From the NCBI GenBank assembly GCA_039621445.1, contig CP154954.1, positions 14,681,667 through 14,745,666 on the forward strand: DNA of 64,000 nucleotides, read 5' to 3'. Shown here one piece after another: positions 44,161 through 55,087 of the stretch (positions are counted from its first letter, which is position 1; each line of letters starts with the position of its first letter). This DNA comes from Euglena gracilis (Eukaryota > Euglenida > Euglenophyceae > Euglenales). The position numbers were made by a program, and so were the translations under genes. The notes beneath the pieces are model-generated. The model saw only the letters and a list, made by a program, of their open reading frames with translations, made no database searches and had not been told where the DNA came from.

Positions 44161-47133
44161 CCAATTTTCAGCTGAGACCTTTTTCATTAGAAACGTGAGA
44201 AACGGAAAAAAAAATATTATTATATTATTAATTGTATTTATGTCACAACAATACAAACGTTTTTACAACAATCTTTTTCGAAAGGGAAAGAGAAAATTGT
44301 GTTTCTTTTTTTAGAACATTTCAAACAAAATGAGTTTTAATGACTAATTTAATATTTTCAAAATGGAATGAGTCACTACCCTAGTTTTTTTTTTACAACT
44401 TTTTTGTTCTTTCAGAACAACATTCCAGGATTCTGCCAGAATTCTGCAAGTTCACGACCTTGACCAGAATACAACTCCGGAGGTCAAAGTGGGGGACTGA
44501 ATTCCCTTTTCTCTGCCACGGCCCACAGATTTTTTTGGGGCCTCAACTTCTCAAAACCTCAATTTCTGCCGTTTTGGAGGAAAAAAATTGTCAGAGTCAG
44601 AAGATTTGGAATTTTGGGCCATTTTTGGGATCAGATTTTGACCAACAATCCCTGGACTCATTAACTCCCCATTTAGTTCATTCACCGTTTCATTGACCGA
44701 TCCCAACCATGGTGTAATCACTCTGGGGCATTGTTTTTCCTCCGTAGGGACAACCCGCCTAAGAGAAAAACCAGACGAAGATGACGGAAGTTCCCGCATC
44801 ACTGTGGAGGCATTTGGAGTTTCAGAGACCTCCTCCATCAGAAAGGAGTATCCACATGTGCAGGGACACCAGGGATTTCAGGGACCTCCTTGATTCGTCA
44901 TTTTATCAAAGGCGGGAATCCTCACTTCCCATTGCGGACTTTCCGGAGAGTGACGCCTGCATGTAAAAAGTCCTTATTTTTCGGTTGAAGTGTATTGCGA
45001 CAGGAATTTTTTTTTTAAGTTAGGGACCGTCCTTCTGATCGACAGAAGTGCTTTCTTTTGCATTTCCAACTCAGACGAAATATTTTTGATGTCAACTCAG
45101 GGAGTGGGGTCATATTCCCCCTCGAGTCAGCTCAGTCTTCCCGAGTTTCCAAGTACCCCTCGGGTTTCCAAGCTCCCCACGGCCAAGAGGATCTGTGAAA
45201 ACGTACGAGGCGACAGCAAAACTTTGTTGTGTTTGACTTTGACCTAATAATGATGGTGAAACCGCGGCTCGTTTGTTTCGTCCCGTCCCCCACCGCCGCT
45301 GCCGGCCCACCCTGGCGGTCTCTTCCTTCCACTGTTGTGCCTCTGCCACTTGGCTGGGACGCTCCCCCCTCCGGTCTGCACCGCCAGCGCTGACGCACCG
45401 CCAGTGCGCCGGGCCTTCCACACACGCACTCAGCCGCTGCGAGTCGCACACTCTCGGGTGACAAAGAGACCTTTCCACCCCTGGACTGACCCCGTGTGGA
45501 AAGCCACGCAAGACAACCGTTCACAAGTCTCTCTCTTTTTGCTCTCTGTTCCTGCTCTTTTCCAGGAGCAGGCATGATTATTTTTAATGCACCTTTTCCC
45601 CGAAATTTTAAAGCATTTTAAGGCCTTTTTAAGCCTTTTTAAGGCGCTATTTTGGTCCAAGGGCTGTTGACCCTTAAAAGCGAGTAATCCGTCAGCGTCC
45701 AGCCGCCCTTCGGGCGGCGGGAAATAAATACATCTCATTGATGGGGGGTGGGGGGGTCCAGGGCTGCAAAAAGCTGCGGGCCCCCCCAGGTGTCAAATTT
45801 TTTTTAGGCAATAATACTTAAAAACAGCTGAAAATTTAATGAAAACTTTTCGCATTTTCAGGAACAAAATTTGAAAAATTGAAAAGCCAGAGCACCTAAA
45901 ACAAGAAAAACCAAGCAAATATGATAAAACAAAAAATTGCTTTCTGAAGCACACAACAAGTCAGTGACTACACAGGGAGGAGAAATCCCTATAACGACAG
46001 GACAGCGGGGACAGAGGGGAGAGTACAGGTTCCCGGGCAGGTCTGGGTCAGAAGGGAAAAGAGCTGACATTTTCGTCCCTGGGGGAAAGCCTCATTTTCC
46101 GAAACAGCAGGGGGAGACAGCAGACAGAGCATTGACGAAGGGAAGGCTGGGGGAAGAATATCAAGGGGTAAGAATTTTGTTGGGCCATGAGCAAAATAAC
46201 CCAAACTGTTAAAAGGTCCAAGATAACAAGTAATGCCGAGGGTCCACTTTTGGGGCAAGCCTGCATGCAACGAGGAGGGGGCGAAACGCCCGGGGAAGGG
46301 TGTTCAGGGAAGAGATACCCCCCAAACCAGCAAGGGAAACACCCCCCCTGTTCAAAACACGGCAAGGTTTTGGGTTTGTTCTTGACACGGGCAATCAATG
46401 ACACAGTGTGTGAAATAAAAGGGGGCCAAGGTATGTCTGTCCCTTGGGAAACACCTGCTTCGATTGCTAAATCCCCCGAATAAGCAATTGGTTACCTATA
46501 TTTATGTTTCTGAAAAGGGGCTGAAGGTGATTTGAATTTGGGGGTGAATGTTTCTTTCAAGCTCTCCAATGCCATTTTCATGAATATTTTCTTCACAGCA
46601 CCAGGCTCGGAATGTCTTTTGTTTGGGGTTTGCTTGCATTCAGGTGTCGGCCAAAATAGTCCAAAGGGCTGCTGAAATTTGGGGGTTACTCACAAAGGGG
46701 TTGCTAACATTGGGTGGTTTTTTCATGGTCTTTGCTATGGTGTTTCCAGTCTAATTCATCCCGTCAGGCTGGCCCTGTCCACCCCCAGGTCCCTCCCTCC
46801 TGGCCAGGCATTGTTATTTTTAAGGCGGCTAGAAAAACTTTAAAATCCCTTAAAATCCTTAAAATGGACTGGCGGAATTTTCTCTGACCGATCAAGAATC
46901 AAAGATCAAAATCTCGCCAAAACAAGCCAACTTCCGGAAGAAAAAATGATGTCTGGCATTGCTGGAACATTATCTATCCAACCAGAACTCAAAAAAATGT
47001 GTTTTCCCCTAATTCAGTTGTTTCGTCATTAGTCTTGCTTTTTTGTGGTTAAACCCCCCATGGGTTGCTGGCTTACAACAACTGGTATTTTCATCTGGGT
47101 GGCTCGTTTGCACCCTAAAGCAGGGGGGGGGAA
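44161..47133. other. no gene resolved
   Basis: At 45,250-45,564 a GC-rich stretch is open on both strands and is followed by a consensus acceptor (ctgctcttttccag) at 45,564, but no coherent exon emerges. A perfect GCCGCCC-TTC-GGGCGGC hairpin lies at 45,702-45,718. The remainder shows short frames only. Confidence 0.45.
45702..45718. repeat. triloop hairpin
   Basis: GCCGCCC-TTC-GGGCGGC, a perfect 7 bp stem with the common TTC loop but different stem bases. Confidence 0.85.
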
Positions 47134-47575
47134 ATTCGTTTCGCATTTTTTCGCATTTTTTTCGCATTTTTTGCGCATTTTTTCAAATTTTCCAAAAATG
47201 CGCATTTTTGCGCATTTTTTCGCATTTTTTGCGCATTTTTTCATTTTTTTCAGCGCATTTTTTTTGCTTTTTGGCACATTTTTTCGTGACTTTCCAAAAT
47301 TTTCGCATTTTTTGACCATTTTTGCAATTTTTTGCAAAAAATTGATATTTTCGACTTTTTTTGAAACTTACATTTTCCTCATTATTCTACATAATTTCTT
47401 CAAATTTGGTGCCATTTTTGCTTGTTTTTGGGTAATTTTTGCATTTTCGTGATTTTTGCGCATTTTTTCTCGGATTTTGCACATTTTGCGCATTTTTTCC
47501 AAAAATGCACATTTTTTTGTGCATTTTTTTGTGCATTTTTGCGCATTTTTGCGCATTTTTTCCGAGGACGGGCGA
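47134..47575. repeat. degenerate GCGCATTTTTT array
   Basis: Some twenty or more copies of (G)CGCATTTTTT, spaced roughly 10-20 bp, make an A/T-rich satellite-like tract. It produces artificial Phe/His-rich frames on the plus strand and Lys/Asn-rich frames on the minus strand. Confidence 0.85.
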
Positions 47576-47726
47576 GCGCATTTCCCCCCCCCCCTGCCTA
47601 AAGACCATTGGAATCTTAATAGCTGTCCTGAATTAGTTTGCCCCTTTGTCTGTTGTGGCCAACACGAACACAACGGGGGGGGGAGCACACGGGGGGAGCA
47701 TTTAACCTCAACCCAGATTTGGACAG

Positions 47727-50177
47727 CATTTGCAACGTTCCATCCGCCCCCACCCCCTCTTTTTCCCAGGTTAGCCATACTTTCAACAAAATGCTCTCCT
47801 CTCTCTCGCTGCCCTGCGGTGCCGATGTGCGGGTTGAGTGGACGGGCTCCAGAGCGGCTAAGGCGGCGTGCAGGCGATTGATTGCTGCGTTTAGCCGAAG
47901 GTTGGGGTGGTAACTACCTTCCCTGGATGGGTATGCTTTTTCTGGTTGCATGGGATTGTATACAATTTGGGGGGAAAATATGAAAAAGGAGTACGCGGGC
48001 TCGGCGACCTTGTTTTTGCATAGGTCTCCCACACGTCATCGTCAAGTGCTTCCAACAGAGAGTGATTTCCAGCAACAGGCCAATGATCAGCAATACTTTT
48101 TCCAGTTTCTTGTCTTTTTTTACCCTGCAAGTTTTATTCCTGAAGTTTAGTTGTTGTAATTGTTAGTGTTTGGCTGTTTGGAGGCACCATTGGCCGAGTC
48201 GGCCCAGCCAGGGCAGACTGGGGCCAACCATGGCGGATTTTTCAGGTGGGGTTGAGACCAGGGCCAGCCGGGGGGGGGGGGGGGTGCCGCCAACCACGTG
48301 CACCACGTGTGGCACCGTGTGCACCGCGTGACGCAGTTTGCACCATGTGGGAAGTTTCACTCATTTCCAACATCGCTCAAACTTTTTTCCCACTTTGGCC
48401 ACCTTTGGCTGCTTTTAACCTCCTTTTTCATTCTTCGGCTACTTGTTGCCATTTTTTTTTCCTTTTTTTGTTTTATTGGGTGTTTTTTCCCATTTGAACC
48501 ATTTTTGATGTTGTTGTTGTTGGTCATTTTTGGCCGCTGATTTGCAATTTTGACAATGTCTCAATTTTGAGCCTTTTTAGCCATTGCTTTGCCTGTTGTG
48601 GTGGTTGCAGATCTGGTGGGGCGTCGTGGTGCAGCACCATGCATTCCACGCGGTGCCGCGAAACATGCGATGCACGCGTTGCGGAAGCATCCCCTGCGCC
48701 GAATGAAATTTGAATTTGAAAATTGAAAAATGAAATTTGTCGACCAAGTTATCGGAAGTGAGTGCAAAGCATTCTGCCCTGTTCCCTCTCCCTCTCCTCA
48801 TTCTCTGGTTTCTCTCTTGTTTGTATTGCAATTTGAATCTTGCGAAGGGAATGAGCGCCTGCTGGAATTCAAAACAGAATGGAGTATTGCTGAAGACTGA
48901 TGAAGTTAAAATAATGGCAATTGTAATCAGGAAGAGCCACAGGGCGATGCAATTTCCACAGACAAGAAGATGTCACGAGGAAAATGCATCATGATGTAAA
49001 AAAGGCAGCTTTTTGGGACTTCGCCTACTTCCATTCTGACTAATTTCTTTCAGCAACCAGAAAAAAGGAAGTATGGCCAACGAAACTGAATTTATCTGAG
49101 TGTCATGCAGAGAGAACATTTGGTTTGTGCTTGAAGCAGGGGTTGTCTTTAAGCCGAACCAATTCGAATCTATTCGTAAGGGGTCCAGCATCCTTTCCAC
49201 AGCCTTTCTACAATTGCCCCTCCCCGGCTGGGCAGCAGACCTCCCTTTTGTTTGGAGCTTTGGTTGTTATTTGATTGAGATGGTGCAATTTGCATGTGAT
49301 TTGATGGTCCAATTTGCATGTGATTTGATGGTCCAATTTGCATGTGGTTTGATGGTCCAATTTGCATGTGATTTGATGGTCCAATTTGCATGTGATTTGA
49401 TGGTCCAATTTGCATGTCATTTGATGGTCCAATTTGCATGTGATTTGATGGTCCAATTTGCATGTGATTTGATGGTCCAATTTGCATGTGATTTGATGGT
49501 GCAATTTGCATGTGATTTGTGAACCATGAAGGTAGGGCCGGAAGCCATTGTTGGTGGTAAAAGAGTGTTAATGGAGTGGGAACACAAGAGCTCCAAGATT
49601 GGAATTGCGTGTGATTGCTCAGACGGATCAAGTTGCGAAGGATAGTGAAGGAAAATAGTGAAATTGTTTTCAAATTGAAATGGATAAATTCCTTGAAAGT
49701 TGGAAAAAAATGGCTCACCGTGGCAAAACGGCAAAGTGACTAAAACTGGGCTTGGGGATGAATTGGCTGTTGAAGAGAAGAAAGCTTTCGAAGGCAATGT
49801 AGCTGCTTAATTGAATGAAATGCATCTTCTTTGCTTTAAATATTTTTTCCAGATATTCTCACATGAAAAGATTACAGTTGAGATTGCTGTTATTGAAGCT
49901 CCAGAGGGGTGGGTCCTAATCAGCTGTTGGATTGAACCGGCTTGGCACCCGAAAGCGGCAAAAAAATGCCCAAACCCACCTGCCTTGGGTTTTTTTTTCA
50001 GCCAGTTTATTGAGGTGAAAACCCCAAAAACTATCAAATTTTGGAAAATGGCCATTTTTGACCATTTTGGACCCCTTGTCATCAACCTTTTTTTCGGTCC
50101 AGGCTGGTTTCACTGTCCTGCTGAGATTTTATTGTCACTCACCGGCTGGCAGGTGTTAGTTGGCAATTTGTTCAACC
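47727..50177 (+). repeat. S repeat, copy 3, 5' part
   Basis: Collinear with 15,886-17,895. It starts at CATTTGCAACGTTCCATCCGC (47,728) and includes TTGGCCGAGTCGGCCC (48,190). It runs to GGCAGGTGTTAGTTGG (50,147), where an insertion breaks it. It contains a private 24 bp tandem array. Confidence 0.85.
49279..49518 (+). repeat. 24 bp tandem array, 10 copies, each with an ATTTGCAT octamer
   Basis: The unit GATGGTCCAATTTGCATGTGATTT repeats exactly ten times with one or two substitutions in a few units. Being 24 bp, it also gives an eight-residue repeat in any open frame. S copy 2 has a single related unit near 17,157. Each unit holds ATTTGCAT, the canonical POU/Oct octamer. Confidence 0.97.
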
Positions 50178-50353
50178 CAAGACAACCGATCCCACAAGAA
50201 TACCTCCCTCTTCGACCTGAATGAGACGAAGACGGAAAACGGAAATACGTGAAGCGCCTGTTCGGCAAAACCCTCCGAAGAGAGATCTTTGCCTCATTAT
50301 TCAAGGGCAAACGTGCAAATAAGGATGTGTTAGCCATCCCGATACTGGACTGA

Positions 50354-50941
50354 CTTCCTGGTGGATCGGGAGGAACCAAATTTATCGGATGGCAAAACTT
50401 TCGTCTAGGACCCCGTACAAAATTTCCTGAACTTAAACCGGTGGAGTCCGAAGCAGCGCCGTCTGCAACTGAACAGGAACCCACAACAGTTGCGTCATCC
50501 ACAACGACAACAGCCAAAAGAGCAGCGAAGTCTGCAACCAAACGTTCGGAAGAACGTTTGCTACAACCTCCATCTACACCTACAATGCCTGCGGAACATA
50601 CCCCCGTATATTCTTCAGACTCGTCGTCCGTTTCGTCCTCTGGGTCCTCCGGAGTGAGGAAATGGAAGAAGGGACAGACAATGAACACAGCACACGCTTC
50701 GTCTCCTCTGCCACCATAAGTTCCCCGTGGATTTCTGGGGCTTTGGAGTGCGCGGTCTGACGCATTCCAAATAATAATCCAAAATGTGGCCGGATTCATC
50801 GTAAGGCCTTCCCCCTCAAGCATCCTCCCAGGAATCCGACACGTAGGGAGAGGCTGCTTGATGACCTGTGGAGACATCGAACCCAACCCCGGACCAGCGG
50901 ACCACCACATGGTCGACCTGGCACACGGCGCAGCCCACTGA
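50354..50941 (+). pseudogene. frame with a 2A-like ribosome-skipping peptide
   Basis: One frame runs from 50,354 with a single TAA (50,717-50,719) and ends at TGA 50,939-50,941. Before the TAA it is Ser/Thr/Pro-rich and basic (TTVASSTTTTAKRAAKSATK, then SSDSSSVSSSGSSG). After it come FQIIIQNVAGFIV and then GRGCLMTCGDIEPNPGP at 50,846-50,896. D(V/I)ExNPGP is the 2A consensus, where ribosomes skip the Gly-Pro bond; the preceding CGD and GRG also fit. Such sequences are known in RNA viruses, APE-type non-LTR retrotransposons and some sea-urchin NLR proteins. The frame stops 14 codons after the final Pro. Most likely a transposon remnant. Confidence 0.6.
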
Positions 50942-51203
50942 GACGCCGCAGCGGTCATCGACCCAGCAGGTCAAGAGGTCAACCTGCGTCTCATCCAGGA
51001 TTCCATCATCGTCGGCCCTCCTCGATGCCCCATTTAGGACATTCTACAAGACCGCATTCATACAGTGCGCCATGTAACCTGCCAAATGTCAGCAAGGGGT
51101 ATCGGACACTCTGGCCGACTTGACTACACACACTACGCCACAACCCCAAACGACTCCAACCTCTTTGCGATTCTCGCATTCCCCAAGCTGGTCCTAAGAA
51201 CCC

Positions 51204-51332
51204 GGCGTCCCAAACGCCGGTTTTACCACAAAAAGGGGGGGCGGACGCCGGTTCAGGACAGAACCAGCGTCCGACCCCCCCTTTGTTTAAAGCGGCGTTT
51301 TAGAGACGCCGGTTCAGGACAGAACCGGCGTC
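51204..51332. repeat. cluster of strong hairpins with a shared AGGACA loop
   Basis: GGCGT-CCCAA-ACGCC lies at 51,204-51,218. A 23 bp stem with one mismatch and one bulge (51,232-51,254 and 51,261-51,284) and a perfect 11 bp stem (GACGCCGGTTC with GAACCGGCGTC, 51,305-51,315 and 51,322-51,332) enclose the same loop, AGGACA. Confidence 0.9.
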
Positions 51333-51599
51333 CCCAACCTTTGGTCAAAAGGCACTCCCAGGACCAATCTCTGACCACTGATCTGAAATATCACGCTATT
51401 TTGAATTTTGCCAAATTCCGACGATCGCGAGCGTATATCTGGCTGTGTCAATCGTCCAGGTACAAAGTCACACCTCAATTGAAAGCTCTTTTCATCAGAC
51501 GACTAGCGATCACCACCAAATTCAGCCACACCGCTACCCTCACCCCCCCCCTATTTGGCTAATGGCCGGGCCAATATTTTTTTGTTTGTTTTGCCAAAG

Positions 51600-53300
51600 T
51601 GCGGCATTATCGTCAACGGGCATGTTTTCCTCTTGCGCGGTGTCAGACGTTGTATCGAGTTCTACCTCGAAGGGTAGATGTGACCCGGCTTTTCCCGGTC
51701 ACATCAGTGTAAGTTGGCGCTGGTGTGGTAGCAGCTGAGGTCTTCGCCCGCTTTCCTGATTTTTTACCACTCCCAGGTGCAGGTGGTTTTGGCTCGTTGT
51801 GTCGTTCAGCAGGTTTGCATGGGTCTGCAGGCTGCGGTTTAGGCTTAGGTTTACTGCCTTTTTCTTTCCTTTTTCTTTCTGTGGCGGAAAGGGGCGCTCT
51901 GCAGGGGACTTTGAAGCAGGTTTTTTGTTGGTGTAGTGGTAGGTGGTACGTCAGGTGCCGTCGGTACCACCTGTTCAGGTGTGTGTGTGTACCACTACGG
52001 GTGTTGTGTCGTGTGGTGGCGTTGTTTCGACCGTAGTCGATTCGGTCGTTGTCACCACTTCGGGTGTTTGGACAGTGGTTTGTACAACAGGAGTAGAGCT
52101 GGCCGCGTCTGCTGCCAGTTCTGCAGTCGAAGCCGGAACTTCTTGTGTGGGTTGTTCGCCACGTCCCGTGTCACGGGGATTTCACGTTGAGGAGGAAGAC
52201 CTCGATCTCACCATTGTGATTATCGAGGTAAGTCACTTCGGACGCCTCCTAGGATGCGTCCTGCTGCCTGCCCGACTCCTGGTGGTATGAGTATGAAGTC
52301 GTCTGGGTCCGCTGTAAATGCCGAAATTCACGTTGTATTTGTTCAGTCTCGTCGTGTAGTGATTATATCTTCATCAGTTGCTTCTCGTCCACTTTCCCCA
52401 CGTGCGGAGGTGGGTGGAACCGTGTCTCTCAGAGGCGCTGCGGCCTTTGTAGGGTTTGCAGGCACTTCGGCCATTGTAAGTTCTGTAGGAGCGTCAGGTT
52501 CCGCGTCTGGTAATGGTGTTTGTGGTCGTGCCTGAGCAGGCGTTGTAGCTGGCATTTCGGCCCTTACAGCTTTTTGTGCGCTGTACTCTCCGCGTTCCAG
52601 ACTCCGCAGACGCCCAAATGACGAATTTTTGTGGATATGTCAGGTCGATTCCGACCACTTGGAAATGGGGGCCGTAGTGTTCGTTCAGAAAAATTTGGTA
52701 ATTGTATCAAAACATTTCGTGTGGAAGTGGGAATACTTCCCATAGCATGCTTTGTGGTCCGATTTCTCGGATATCGTCGAACATTGTCTTCAGTGCGTCA
52801 AGGGTTGATTCCCATCCGTATTGTAGACATAGATTTGGATGTGGTAGGTAGTGTCCTTTGCTGGCTGGGATTGCAAATGAGCCGAAGTTCATGCAATGGA
52901 ATCTGAGCCAGAAAAGGAATTGCCAGAATCCCGGCAATTTGTGAATGCCATCCTGGCTTTCGTAGCAGGAAATTGTACCGTCGAAAAAAAGCCTCGTGCT
53001 TTTTCCTTGTACAGTTTGACCATATGTCGGTGTATTTCTGGAGCAACCACACAGGGGTGTTGCTCTTCGTAGTATTTCTGCATGATTGTGTCACATCCGT
53101 CTGAAATCCAGAACAGATGGTCAATCATGAATTGTACGTCCAGGTCGTAACCGTCCCAAACGCACAAAGGGTGCAGCCCAACGAGAATGGGCGGAGGCCC
53201 AACAACAACGAAGACTCCTCGGACACATCTGCCACAATCCCCTCGAAGTTATGGAAATCGGATACGCCAGACAAAACCACCGACAAATGCTTCTGCACGT
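51600..53300 (-). pseudogene. unrecognised protein remnant in the 3.2 kb insertion
   Basis: Protein-like pieces on the minus strand, in order: CVWDGYDLDVQFMIDHLFWI, then HRHMVKLYKEKARGFFSTVQ, then RFHCMNFGSFAIPASKGHYL and CLQYGWESTLDALKTMFDDI. These are followed by VVGIDLTYPQKFVIWA, RLRSLERGEYSAQKAVRAEM, DETEQIQREFRHLQRTQTTS and a basic Pro-rich end (KPKPKPQPADPCKPAERHNE). Several frame changes separate them. The order, a folded part followed by a disordered basic tail, is that of one decayed gene. I cannot name the family. Confidence 0.45.
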
Positions 53301-54593
53301 GCAGACATTCCAATGGAGAGCACGGGTATGCTATGCATTAGAAGTCTGAAAAACGGTGGTGGCTCGCTGGATCCCAGGGGGTGGGTCCAGCTTTAGAATT
53401 TCCCTGGGATGGGGTACAGGTGTACGATGTGGCTGAAGACATCAAAAATTCAAAGCAATTGAATTATCGAATATTCAAGTATTGTGTGTAAAAAGTATGG
53501 CATATAAGTGTGACAAAAATTCCCAGAGCTCTGATGGCCAAAAAAGGGATGTGAATGTCACAAACATCATTGTGTGTTTTTAAATCATGGTTGTTTTGTT
53601 TTGACATACCCTCCTCAACCTCCGGCCAATTATGTGGCCATGGCTAGGGCACCAAATTGAAACCAGCTATTAGGAGCCGTGCAAGGGACCACATGTGCAC
53701 AGTTGCCTGGGGCTGCTGAAGCTCTTACAATCCCATCACCGCCATTTGGCCATCCAAGTCGGCAGGGCTTTTGCAGATTGCTAAGGTGCATTTACTATCA
53801 TTGGAACTCCAAGCCTCCAAGCCAACCTTTAAAGCAATTTTATGACTTCATAATTATTATTTTCCTGATAAGAAGTCCAATCCGTCTGTGACCTAATTTC
53901 CCCCTCGTTTTTTGGATCTTTCATGCCATACAGGGCCCTTAGTTTCAAAGGTACCAACTCTCCTGTTTTTGTTTTCCCCAGTTTGTTTGATCCCGGTTTG
54001 TGTGACCGAGCACTTTTGCAACTTTTTGATACACCTCCCTTTTGCGACGAAAAAACCGTTGAGCACCTCCCCCGTTTTTTTGGGTGGTTTCTTCTGGCCC
54101 CCCCCCTTCTTGTCGTACGACCACCCATCATTTACAACCACGCCCCGGTCACAGGTTGCAGATTTAGAAAATTTTAACATCATTTTACCTGCGGCCACCC
54201 CCTCATTTACGACCGCCCCCCGGTCACCGGTTGCAGGTTACGGGGGTGTTACGACCCCCCCCCCCCCGGACAAGGGGGGGCGGGTAATACCGTGCCTCGT
54301 TGTTTGTTGTTTTTTCTTTATCTTTTTTGCAGCATTTCGCCACGCAAAAATGGATTACAACAAAGTGCAAAACGTTCCATGAATTCCAATCAGTCAAAGC
54401 GCGTCCATTTTACTGTTCCAAAAAGTCAAGGGCTCTTCAAGGACAAAACGACATCCCCACCGACATCTCTTTTCATGTCCGTCAGCCCCGGGCTCCATTC
54501 CCTGCCTGATATTTTCCACTGCAGTGCAGGGTTCTTCTGTAATGTAGCAGAGTTTTTATGAGGATCTCCCTCTCTCTCTCCCCCTCTGTCTCG

Positions 54594-54597
54594 CTGT

Positions 54598-54628
<31 letters not shown>

Positions 54629-54851
54629 CGTGCGTGTGCGTGCGTGTGTGTGTGTGTTGTGTGTGTTTTGCAAGTGTGTGTGTGTGTGGGTGGGTGGGTG
54701 GGTGGGTGGGTGTGCGTGTGCGTGCGTGTGTGTGTGCGTGCGTGCGTGCATGCGTGTGTTTGTGTGTGTGTGTGTGTGTGTCTCTGTGTGTGTGTGTGAG
54801 AGCGTGTGTGTGTGTGTGTGTGTGCGTGTGTGTGTGTGTCTGTGTGTGTGT

Positions 54852-54884
<33 letters not shown>

Positions 54885-54895
54885 AGTGTGCGTGA
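54594..54895. repeat. long interrupted (TG)n tract
   Basis: About 300 bp of TG with CG, CT and GGG interruptions, at the conserved microsatellite site of S. The equivalent tracts in copies 1 and 2 are about 50 bp long. Confidence 0.95.
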
Positions 54896-55087
54896 ACACC
54901 TGTATGTGGACAAGCATAAATCGTTTGGGCGTCCGAAGTCAGGGCAAAGGGGCTGTTATTCTGGTGTAACCCTGGCCTCGCCTTGCACATCCTGCTCCCT
55001 CGAGCCCCGCCAGCGGTCCATTCAGCAGGAACCCTACGCTCACCCCGGCCGTGACCGCGCCACCCGTGCCACTGCGGTGGTCGTGCC

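Larger units (their letters stand above)
50178..53350. mobile_element. 3.2 kb insertion in S copy 3 with opposed coding remnants
   Basis: S copies 1 and 2 run straight through this point (10,400 and 17,890), whereas copy 3 resumes only near 53,352. The inserted DNA has a plus-strand frame with a 2A-like peptide (50,354-50,941), hairpins (51,204-51,332) and a minus-strand protein-like region (51,600-53,300). I found no terminal repeats, poly(A) or target duplication, so the class is open: a 2A-bearing non-LTR retrotransposon, another transposon or an old viral insertion. Confidence 0.65.

Noticed and set aside
47045-47452. Phe/His-rich plus-strand protein
   Set aside because: It is encoded entirely by the GCGCATTTTTT array.
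49279-49518. CRISPR-like array
   Set aside because: The 24 bp units are directly adjacent with no spacers; it is a minisatellite in eukaryotic DNA.
50110-50958. 282-codon minus-strand frame opposite the 2A sequence
   Set aside because: The plus-strand frame has the specific 2A motif and biased Ser/Thr composition; the minus frame is its shadow.
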